DNA of 51,874 nucleotides from Candidatus Atribacteria bacterium (lineage in GTDB: Bacteria > Atribacterota > Phoenicimicrobiia > Phoenicimicrobiales > Stramentimicrobiaceae): NCBI GenBank assembly GCA_029556475.1, contig JAKQEP010000121.1, forward strand, positions 1 through 51,874, in the 5' to 3' direction. Each line of letters starts with the position of its first letter. The first letter of the stretch is position 1. Shown piece after piece: positions 1 through 6,420 of this stretch. The position numbers were made by a program, and so were the translations under genes. The notes under the pieces are model-generated. The model was not told where the DNA came from. It was given only the letters and a program-made list of their open reading frames with translations, and searched no databases.

Positions 1-2
1 GT

Positions 3-74
3 CTACACAAAATATCAAAAGGAATCTTCACAATGAGAGGACTTGTTAGTTGTCTTGACTATTATTTGAATTGA
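3..74 (+). CDS. C-terminal end of a group II intron reverse transcriptase/maturase (partial, cut by window edge)
   Basis: The frame is open from the window edge to a TGA at 72-74 and ends in residues GLVSCLDYYLN. The stop lies at the very edge of intron domain V, where maturase genes carried in domain IV normally end, and the peptide resembles the hydrophobic tail of group II maturases. Only 23 codons are visible, so the identification rests mainly on the adjacent intron RNA structure. No catalytic motif is in the window. Confidence 0.45.
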   Translation, partial: LHKISKGIFTMRGLVSCLDYYLN

Positions 75-139
75 ACCGCCGTATGCCGAACGGCACGTAC
101 GGTGGTGTGAGAGGGGGAAGAGATTTCCCCCTACTCGAT
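73..139 (+). ncRNA. Group II intron 3' end: domains V and VI
   Basis: Domain V spans about 73-108: the arms ACCGCCGTA and TACGGTGGT pair with one G-U, followed by the two-base CG bulge and an upper TGCC/GGCA stem with a 4-nt loop. This is the hallmark layout of the catalytic domain. Domain VI follows: GGGGGAA (113-119) pairs with TTTCCCCC (124-131). The intron ends close to CTACTCGAT (131-139). The rest of the intron lies upstream of the window. The intron is on the + strand, opposite to the gene pair beyond it, so it sits just downstream of that pair's last stop codon. Confidence 0.85.
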
Positions 140-170
140 CATATCTTAATGGCAAAGGGAAAGAGTTGGT

Positions 171-770
171 CTATTCACCGTTCTCATTGATAAATTCAGA
201 AATTTTTTCTTTCCACAGCTTGAATTTTTCTTTATATTTCTTTTCCATCTGGTTTATTTTTTGTTTTAATCCTTTATCCTGTTCCAGAACTTCTTCAAGG
301 GATAATTCCTTTATAATTATCTGATTACCCTGTTGAAAAGTCTGTAATCTTCTTTCCGGATTCTTTTCCAGATCCTTTGTTACCAGTTTAATCAGTTCTT
401 CTTTATCTTTTTGCAATTCCTCCTGCAATTTTCCAATCTGCTCAAAATAGTATTCTATATCTGAGAAACGATTGGGTTTTTTCAGGTTTTCCAGAGCTAA
501 AATACCTGCTCTTCTTTTCTCAACATCATAAACATTGCTCTGGAAGGTTAAGGACCTTAAAAAGCTATTTTGTGCCTGCCTTAAATAACGGACTGGCAAT
601 TCTTTAAAATAATGCCACAATTGTTCTTGCTCAATCTGGCCTTTATAATACTTTGCCAAGATAGAATCTGTCTTTTCCTGTTGCTTAATTTCAGCTATTT
701 CCTTATCGGTCAGTTTTTCACCGGTTGTTTTTTCTAAGGCAATCTCCAGAGCAGACTTTATATAACCCAT
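171..770 (-). CDS. Uncharacterised charged helical protein (199 aa)
   Basis: I do not recognise this family. The protein is rich in Lys, Glu and Gln. It has long predicted helices and likely coiled-coil stretches, for example around residues 105-130 and 165-195. There is no signal peptide, membrane segment or cysteine cluster. The start is well supported: AGAAGGAGGTAA lies directly upstream with about six bases of spacing. That Shine-Dalgarno overlaps the last codons (Arg-Arg-stop) of the upstream gene, so the two genes are almost certainly translationally coupled. The gene ends about 30 bp from the group II intron 3' end. It is a genuine gene by coding character and coupling; its function is unknown. 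Confidence 0.82.
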   Translation of the reverse strand: MGYIKSALEIALEKTTGEKLTDKEIAEIKQQEKTDSILAKYYKGQIEQEQLWHYFKELPVRYLRQAQNSFLRSLTFQSNVYDVEKRRAGILALENLKKPNRFSDIEYYFEQIGKLQEELQKDKEELIKLVTKDLEKNPERRLQTFQQGNQIIIKELSLEEVLEQDKGLKQKINQMEKKYKEKFKLWKEKISEFINENGE

Positions 771-775
771 TATTG

Positions 776-1510
776 TTACCTCCTTCTAAACAATTCAAAA
801 AAACGGTCTTGATAGTATTCAAATAGCCCCCATCGGTCTAATTCAGCTTTTAAGTCTTTCGGTTCCATATCCCCGTGTTTTACCATATCAAACATTGTTT
901 CAATCTCTTTTTTGGCGATAAGAGGGACCCCCTGTGCATCCCGTGATACAACCTGATAACCTAAATTGTTGTAGGTAACCAACCCTCTTTTCCTCAGTTC
1001 AGGAAATTGGGATTGACGGGCACTTCTGTTCATCATATCTAAAATAAATTTAGATAGAGAAATATCCCAAAGATCACCCACACCTTTGATAATTGTTGAG
1101 AGATTATCACCTCTTTTATCAATTTCACGGGCAATCTTGTCGGCAACTGATTTAATACTGCCTGAGACAAAATTCATAGAATCAACTTCTCTTTTAAAGT
1201 GAAAGTGATATAGAATACTTGCCAGATCAGGCATTTCACCAGCTATGGATAGAAGTGCTTTTTTGGCTTCGTCGCTGAATCCCTCAATACGCAAGATATA
1301 TTCAGGAGTTAATAACTGCGGTCTGTACCAGCTTACCTTGCCCTCTCTTACTACAGTTTCTGCCTCTCCCCTGGTAAATTCCTGGTAAACAGGTTCAGTA
1401 AGAACATGATAATGAACCTCTGACGAACCAAAGGAAGAGAGCAGCTGCTTTGGCCATTTTAATATCTCCGAATGCTCAAAAGCATATCTAATTCTTTTGT
1501 CCATATCCAT
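776..1510 (-). CDS. Uncharacterised conserved-looking protein (244 aa)
   Basis: Soluble protein of no family I can name with confidence. It opens with MDMDKRIRYAFEHSE and contains a Tyr/His-rich stretch SSEVHYHVLTEPVYQEF, then Arg-Pro-Gln-Leu-Leu-Thr-Pro, and ends in FFELFRRR. A longer frame begins at 1561. I chose the ATG at 1510 because it has GAGG eight bases upstream, and because a -10 box at 1568-1573 places the transcription start near 1561, which would leave the longer form without a leader. It is the first gene of a two-gene minus-strand unit, five bases before the next start, and is divergent from the LOG-family gene. Confidence 0.82.
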   Translation of the reverse strand: MDMDKRIRYAFEHSEILKWPKQLLSSFGSSEVHYHVLTEPVYQEFTRGEAETVVREGKVSWYRPQLLTPEYILRIEGFSDEAKKALLSIAGEMPDLASILYHFHFKREVDSMNFVSGSIKSVADKIAREIDKRGDNLSTIIKGVGDLWDISLSKFILDMMNRSARQSQFPELRKRGLVTYNNLGYQVVSRDAQGVPLIAKKEIETMFDMVKHGDMEPKDLKAELDRWGLFEYYQDRFFELFRRR

Positions 1511-1561
1511 AACTTCTACCTCTTTCAGTAAAACATTTAAGGTAAATTTATTATAACCCAA

Positions 1562-1574
1562 TAGTCTATTATAT
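1562..1574 (-). promoter_or_regulatory. Minus-strand -10 region and inverted-repeat arm for the 1510-171 gene pair
   Basis: Read on the minus strand this is ATATAATAGACTA, containing TATAAT at 1573-1568. It is an exact inverted copy of 1738-1750, the -10 region of the divergent promoter. No good -35 box is visible at 16-18 bp. Predicted start of transcription is about 1561. Confidence 0.5.
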
Positions 1575-1713
1575 TTAATTTGACCTGAGTTTCCATCACT
1601 AATATTTTAACTAATTATTTTAAAATGTCAAATATGGAGAGCCATTATCTGACTGTTAATTTATTAAGAAAAATTTATTAAAAATCTATACTGTTACTGA
1701 TTCCTTTCTTAAC

Positions 1714-1750
1714 TTGAGAAAATAGAATATTTAAGGTATATAATAGACTA
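1714..1750 (+). promoter_or_regulatory. Promoter of the LOG/RNase H-fusion operon
   Basis: TTGAGA (1714-1719) and TATAAT (1739-1744) are 19 bp apart, slightly long for a sigma-70 type promoter. The -10 box lies in the 13-bp arm ATATAATAGACTA (1738-1750), repeated in inverted form at 1562-1574. The start of transcription would be near 1751, giving a leader of about 45 nt to the start at 1796. Confidence 0.5.
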
Positions 1751-1795
1751 AGGTAGAAACAATACTGCCAAAAATATTAAGAGGAGGGGATTCCT

Positions 1796-2314
1796 ATTAA
1801 AAAGTTTATAATTGGTGTAATGGGTGGATCGCAGTTTGTAAATCCTGATGATGAACAATATGCCTATCAGATTGGGGTAATGATAGCCCGGGAGGGATGG
1901 ATACTATTAAACGGTGGCAGGGCATCAGGTATTATGGAAGCATCTGCTAAGGGTGCTAAAGATAATGGTGGAATAACTATAGGAATATTGCCGGTTGATG
2001 ATGCAGACTGGGCTTCTCAATACATAGATATTCCTATTGTTACCGGTATAGGTATGGCCAGAAACATTATTAATGTATTAAGCAGTGATATGATTGTTGC
2101 CTTGCCGGGGAGTGCAGGAACAATTTCCGAAATAGCCATAGCTTTAAAATATGGTAAAGTGGTAATCTTATTTAGATTTGATGCCGGTGACTGGCTTAAA
2201 CCATTTCAGAGAGAAGGGAAAGTGTATTTTACAAATGAAATAACAGAATTAAGAGCTCTTATAAAAAAGAAATTGGAAGAAATTAGTCACAACAAAAAGA
2301 GGTGTTTATGGTAA
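1796..2314 (+). CDS. LOG/SLOG-family Rossmann protein (TIGR00725-like), apparent ATT start
   Basis: Small nucleotide-binding-type protein (172 aa) of the broad LOG/'lysine decarboxylase-like' superfamily. It shows the opening strand FIIGVMGGS, the turn GGRASGIMEA, and PGSAGTISEIA, the family's PGGxGTxxE-type loop. The first ATG (1820) would delete the first beta strand of the Rossmann fold. In frame upstream, ATT at 1796 gives (M)KKFIIGVMGGS, with GAGGAGG at 1781-1787 eight bases away; no ATG, GTG or TTG serves that Shine-Dalgarno. An AUU start is therefore likely. Members include cytokinin-type phosphoribohydrolases, but this subgroup is uncharacterised and no substrate can be given. It overlaps the next gene by 7 nt. 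Confidence 0.8.
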   Translation: MKKFIIGVMGGSQFVNPDDEQYAYQIGVMIAREGWILLNGGRASGIMEASAKGAKDNGGITIGILPVDDADWASQYIDIPIVTGIGMARNIINVLSSDMIVALPGSAGTISEIAIALKYGKVVILFRFDAGDWLKPFQREGKVYFTNEITELRALIKKKLEEISHNKKRCLW

Positions 2315-3963
2315 AACTTTTAATACGGGTGGATGGCTCCTGTATACCTAATCCGGGGAATATGGCAATAGGGGTTGTTATTTACCGTGATGGACAGTTA
2401 TGGAAAAAAATCAATGAAATAATTGGTCAGGGCACCAATAATATTGCAGAATATAGTGCTGTGATAAGAGGTTTGGAAGAAATAAAAGATATTCCTTCAC
2501 ATTCAGTTCAGTTTTATTGTGATAGTCAATTAATCGTAAAACAATTAAATGGCCAGTTTAAGGTAAAGAATAAAAAAATGATTCCACTCTATGAGAGGAT
2601 ACAAGAATTAGTCAAAGAAATTAAAGCCCCTGTCTTTTTTATTTGGAACAGAAGAGAAGATAATCAGATGGCTGATCAGCTAGCCAGAAAATTGCTGCTT
2701 AAAGAGGAGCAGAATAAAAGAGCTCTTGCCTCCCAGGATTTGACAGTAGAAGATAAAGGAGACCATTTTTTAATACAAAATAAACAAAATAAGAAAATAT
2801 ATAGAGTAAACCTTTCCCTTCCGGAATGCGATTGCTATGATTTTGAAAATAATTGCCGGAAATGGAATTTAGAATGCAAACATATTGTAGCTACCCGGAA
2901 ATTTGTGGAGGAGAGAGAAAAACAGAAATCTAACGATAAAGATATTGTTAAAAAAATGAAAGTATTGATATTTAGTAAGATGGTAAAAGCTGAGAAATGG
3001 TCAGAATTATTGGAGAAATACAATCGGTGTGATAACTTGCCCCTGGAGCTTATTTTTCCCCATCCTGACAGTAAAGAATTGAGCAGACAGTTAGCATCTG
3101 TAGAGGTAATAGTGGGAGGAGAACTGGGCGAGTTTGAGCTAAATCAGGCCAAAAAATTGAAATTGTTTCAGATACCTTTTACCGGAGTGGATAAACAGAA
3201 TCTGGAAGTATTTAAGAATTATACTGATGTGACGGTTTGTAATACTCACGGCAATAGCGATGCAGTTTCGGAACAGGCTTTCTCTCTTTTATTAGCCCTG
3301 GCAAAAAACCTGCTAAACAATGACCGGGACCTGCGGCGGGGCATATGGCATGGATTTGTTACCGGTGAACCGGCTATTCAGGTTAAGGGAAAAAATCTGG
3401 CTGTTATTGGTTTGGGTACGATTGGATTGGAAATTACCAAAAGAGCGCTGGCTTTTGGTATGAAAATATATGCCATTAAACAAACCATAAAAAAAGAAGA
3501 AGAATTAGAGCAGAAATACGGTCTAACCTTTTTAGGTACGCCTGAGCAATTAGAATATGTTATTGCTCAATCCGATTTTATAATCATATCCTTACCTTTG
3601 ACCAAAAAGACTGAAAATATAATTGATGACCGAAAATTAGCACTAATGAAAGGAAAGTACCTTATTAATATTGGGCGGGGTAAGGTTATTGATGAAAAAG
3701 CCCTCTATTTACATCTCAAAAATGGTACTTTGGCAGGTGCGGCTATCGATACCTGGTATCAGTATCCTACAAGAGAAATACCGGAGAGATTGCCAAGTCA
3801 ATATCCTTTTCAGGAATTGAATAATATAATAATGTCTCCGCATAATGCCGGTTATACTGATAAATCTATTGAAGGGAACATATTGCAGGTATATGAAAAT
3901 ATTAAAAGAGTGTTTTATGGGGAAGAACCAAAAAACAGGATTGACCTAGAGGAAGGTTATTGA
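2308..3963 (+). CDS. RNase HI - SWIM zinc finger - D-2-hydroxyacid dehydrogenase fusion (551 aa)
   Basis: Three domains sit in one uninterrupted frame. Residues 1-130 are RNase H type I with the acidic quartet D9 (VDGSC), E48 (NNIAEYSAV), D72 (YCDSQLIV) and D123 (DNQMADQLA). Residues 170-195 are a SWIM-type zinc finger, C174-x-C176 and C190-x-H192. Residues about 215-545 are a D-isomer-specific 2-hydroxyacid dehydrogenase, with the NAD-binding GLGTIG (368-373), R457 in NIGRGKVIDEKAL and H512 in MSPHNAGYT. The usual catalytic Glu near AAIDTWYQYP is not obvious. I start at ATG 2308 rather than GTG 2302 because the Shine-Dalgarno AAAGAGG spaces better. There is no Shine-Dalgarno before the internal Met that could begin a separate dehydrogenase. 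The 7-nt overlap with the LOG gene implies coupling. Domain identities are firm; the combined function is unknown. Confidence 0.85.
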   Translation: MVKLLIRVDGSCIPNPGNMAIGVVIYRDGQLWKKINEIIGQGTNNIAEYSAVIRGLEEIKDIPSHSVQFYCDSQLIVKQLNGQFKVKNKKMIPLYERIQELVKEIKAPVFFIWNRREDNQMADQLARKLLLKEEQNKRALASQDLTVEDKGDHFLIQNKQNKKIYRVNLSLPECDCYDFENNCRKWNLECKHIVATRKFVEEREKQKSNDKDIVKKMKVLIFSKMVKAEKWSELLEKYNRCDNLPLELIFPHPDSKELSRQLASVEVIVGGELGEFELNQAKKLKLFQIPFTGVDKQNLEVFKNYTDVTVCNTHGNSDAVSEQAFSLLLALAKNLLNNDRDLRRGIWHGFVTGEPAIQVKGKNLAVIGLGTIGLEITKRALAFGMKIYAIKQTIKKEEELEQKYGLTFLGTPEQLEYVIAQSDFIIISLPLTKKTENIIDDRKLALMKGKYLINIGRGKVIDEKALYLHLKNGTLAGAAIDTWYQYPTREIPERLPSQYPFQELNNIIMSPHNAGYTDKSIEGNILQVYENIKRVFYGEEPKNRIDLEEGY

Positions 3964-4057
3964 TAGTGATGGAGTAAAACATTCTGTCCCATAGGAGGTT
4001 ATAACCTGAACCTTTCTACCTAGCCAAAAGGAGAGGCCGCATTTAACAAAATATTAA

Positions 4058-4086
4058 TTGCAATAAGTTTTTAACCTATATATAAT
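4058..4086 (+). promoter_or_regulatory. Promoter of the fba-pfp operon
   Basis: TTGCAA (4058-4063), a 17-bp spacer, then TATAAT (4081-4086). This leaves a leader of about 115 nt before fba. A perfect 12-bp palindrome AGGTTATAACCT (3996-4007) lies about 50 bp further upstream and could be an operator or the end signal of the preceding gene. Confidence 0.6.
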
Positions 4087-4209
4087 TAAAAAGTATAAAA
4101 CATTTTTTTAATTCCAGAGTTTTTGTAAAAATATTTTCAATGATACAATGTTAATTTTTCTCAATAACCATAATAGATGGAATTAAAATAAGAAGGGAGA
4201 GATGACCTT

Positions 4210-5076
4210 ATGCCCCTGGTTACAAGTAAAGAAATATTAATAGATGCCCAAAAAAATCGTTATGCAATTGGTGCCTTTAATGCTAACAATATGGAGATTG
4301 TTCAGGCAATTATAGAGACTGCTGAAGAAGAAAGGGCACCGGTTATTGTTCAGGCTTCACAGGGAGCGATTGCTTATGCTGGCTTAGATATGATTGTTGC
4401 TATGGTGAAGGTATTAGCTGAAAATACCTTTATTCCAGTTGTTTTACATTTAGACCACGGCACAGATTATTATCAGAACATCAAGTGTTTAAGGGCTGGA
4501 TTTACCTCTTTGATGTTTGATGGCTCCCAATTGCCTTTTGCAGAAAATGTTGCCCTAACTAAAAAAGTTGTTGAAATGGCACATGCTGTTAATATTCCGG
4601 TAGAGGCTGAAATTGGGCAAATTGGGAAGATGGACTCCAGTGATGAACCGGGTGTAGCACGGGAAAAAATAAAGCAATTTATGGCCGATCCGGAAGAGGC
4701 AGGAAAATTTGTGGAATTAACTGCTATTGATTCCCTGGCTGCTGCGGTAGGAACAATACATGGTTGCCAGGAAGCCATTGCCAGGCTGGATATACCTCGC
4801 ATTGAAAAGATAAGAGATTTAACCGGTGTCCCTTTGGTTTTACATGGAGCTTCCGGAGCGAATGATGAGGAAGTGAAAAAAGGAATTGCTGCAGGAATAT
4901 GCAAAGTAAATATCGATACCAGAATAAGAATGGCTTTTACCAGAGCCATTCAGGATTATTTTAAGCAAAACCCCGATGAAATAGATCCCCGTAAATCACT
5001 GGGAGCAGCTAAAAAAGCAGCAAAAGAAGTTATCAGAGACCGGATTAGAGTATTGGGCAGTAATAATAGAATATAA
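4210..5076 (+). CDS. fba: Class II fructose-bisphosphate aldolase
   Basis: Reversibly cleaves fructose-1,6-bisphosphate to dihydroxyacetone phosphate and glyceraldehyde-3-phosphate in cytosolic glycolysis/gluconeogenesis. At 288 aa it is a normal zinc-dependent TIM barrel. The zinc and active-site residues are visible: D82 and H83 in LHLDHGTD, H184 in GTIHG and H212 in LHGASG. The phosphate loop follows (KVNIDTRIR). GGGAGAG lies upstream of the ATG. The next gene, 55 bp downstream, encodes phosphofructokinase, which makes this enzyme's substrate, so the pair is a glycolytic operon driven by the promoter at 4058. Tagatose-bisphosphate aldolase of the same family is the alternative; the neighbour favours Fba. 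Confidence 0.93.
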   Translation: MPLVTSKEILIDAQKNRYAIGAFNANNMEIVQAIIETAEEERAPVIVQASQGAIAYAGLDMIVAMVKVLAENTFIPVVLHLDHGTDYYQNIKCLRAGFTSLMFDGSQLPFAENVALTKKVVEMAHAVNIPVEAEIGQIGKMDSSDEPGVAREKIKQFMADPEEAGKFVELTAIDSLAAAVGTIHGCQEAIARLDIPRIEKIRDLTGVPLVLHGASGANDEEVKKGIAAGICKVNIDTRIRMAFTRAIQDYFKQNPDEIDPRKSLGAAKKAAKEVIRDRIRVLGSNNRI

Positions 5077-5131
5077 TATATAATATTTAATCAATATTAA
5101 AACTAAATTATATATAATTGGAGAATGAAAG

Positions 5132-6163
5132 ATGTCTAAAAGAATTGGTATTTTAACAGGGGGAGGAGACTGCTGTGGACTTAATCCTGCTATTCGGGGT
5201 GCAGTCTATCGGGCTTATGATTTTGATTATGAAGTTTTTGGCATCAGAGATGGATGGAGAGGCTTGATTGACGGAAACATATTTAAAATACATTTACAGG
5301 ATGCCGAAGAACTGATAGATAAAGCCGGTACCATTTTAGGTACCTCCCGGACTAACCCCTTTAAGGTGGAGGAAGGGGTAGAAAGAGTATTAAATACCAT
5401 AAAGAATTATGGTTTGGATGCCATACTGGCTATGGGAGGGGAAGATACGCTGGGGGTTGCCCACAGGCTATTCAAAGAATATAAGGTAAATGTGGTCGGG
5501 GCGCCTAAAACTATGGATAATGATCTATCTTCCACTGATTTTACTTTTGGTTTTGATAGTTCTGTCACCAGAGCGGTGGAAGCAATGAAGAGTTTGGAAG
5601 ATACCGGAAAGTCCCACCACAGGGTTATGATATTGGAGGTTATGGGAAGGCATGCCGGCTGGGTTGCCCTTTATACCGGGTTAGCCTGTGGTGCTGATTG
5701 GATACTGTTACCGGAAGAAAAACCGGACATTGATGAGATGTGTAAGCAGCTCCAGCGGGTCTATTCCAGGAAAAAATATGCTCTGGTAGTAGTATCAGAA
5801 GGGGTTGAATTGCCTGGCACGAACACCGGACAGGAGGAATTAGACCATTTTGGACATATGATTCTGAGGAAAAGAGAGATTGGTCAGACTTTAGGTGATT
5901 TAATTTGTGAGAAAACCGGTCTGGAAACCAGACATGCAGTGGTTGGACATATGCAAAGAGGAGGTAATCCAACGGTATTCGATAGAATCCTGGGCTTACG
6001 TACCGGGGTAAAGGCTGTGGAATTAATTGAAAAGGAAGATTTTGGAAAAATGGCAGCACTTAAGGGAAATAAGATTGTTCCAGTGTCTTTAGAGGAAGCA
6101 ATCAGCAAAATTAAGATAGTAAATAAAGAATGGATTAATTTTGCTAAAATTTTCTTTAAATAA
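5132..6163 (+). CDS. pfp: 6-phosphofructokinase, predicted pyrophosphate-dependent
   Basis: Phosphorylates fructose-6-phosphate at C1. The fold is the PfkA type (343 aa) with GGGDCCGLNPAIRG at the N-terminus. Two positions that decide the phosphoryl donor are readable: D105 in MGGEDT, where ATP enzymes have Gly, and K126 in GAPKTMDND, where ATP enzymes have Gly (GTIDND). This Asp/Lys pair marks PPi-dependent enzymes. The GGEDT form resembles actinobacterial-type PPi-PFKs. D129 in TMDND is the catalytic base position. GGAGAATG lies upstream of the ATG. If PPi is used the step is reversible and serves both glycolysis and gluconeogenesis with the aldolase upstream. Confidence 0.9.
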   Translation: MSKRIGILTGGGDCCGLNPAIRGAVYRAYDFDYEVFGIRDGWRGLIDGNIFKIHLQDAEELIDKAGTILGTSRTNPFKVEEGVERVLNTIKNYGLDAILAMGGEDTLGVAHRLFKEYKVNVVGAPKTMDNDLSSTDFTFGFDSSVTRAVEAMKSLEDTGKSHHRVMILEVMGRHAGWVALYTGLACGADWILLPEEKPDIDEMCKQLQRVYSRKKYALVVVSEGVELPGTNTGQEELDHFGHMILRKREIGQTLGDLICEKTGLETRHAVVGHMQRGGNPTVFDRILGLRTGVKAVELIEKEDFGKMAALKGNKIVPVSLEEAISKIKIVNKEWINFAKIFFK

Positions 6164-6420
6164 TTACAAAAAATCTGCCTATTTAACCTATTTAAGTTGT
6201 CATATATTATTGTAATATTTTTGGAAAAAATTAACTCGAACCCCCTTTTTTCATAATAACAGATTCTCTTTTAATATGAAAACCACCTCAATTAGTATAT
6301 AATAATCTAAGAATACTAAAAAAAGGCTATTTCCGAAAATTTCTTTTAGATTTTAAATGTGACACAAGGTAAGGTCAAGTTGCTGAAATGAAATGATTTT
6401 TGCTGAAGAGGGAAGATACT

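Noticed and set aside
2835-3023. Frameshift or gene-fusion artefact between the SWIM and dehydrogenase parts
   Set aside because: The frame is continuous, the minus-strand ORF there is a shadow, and no Shine-Dalgarno precedes the internal Met; kept as a real fusion pending read-level checking.
3964-4057. Riboswitch upstream of the aldolase gene
   Set aside because: Only one perfect palindrome (AGGTTATAACCT) and scattered short pairings; it lies upstream of the likely promoter at 4058-4086, so it would not be in the fba leader.
4473-4949. 158-aa minus-strand ORF inside the aldolase gene
   Set aside because: Shadow of fba, whose catalytic residues are intact; no start signal.
6275-6303. Promoter before dnaE
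   Set aside because: TATAAT at 6298-6303 is present, but no -35 box or extended -10 supports it; not called.
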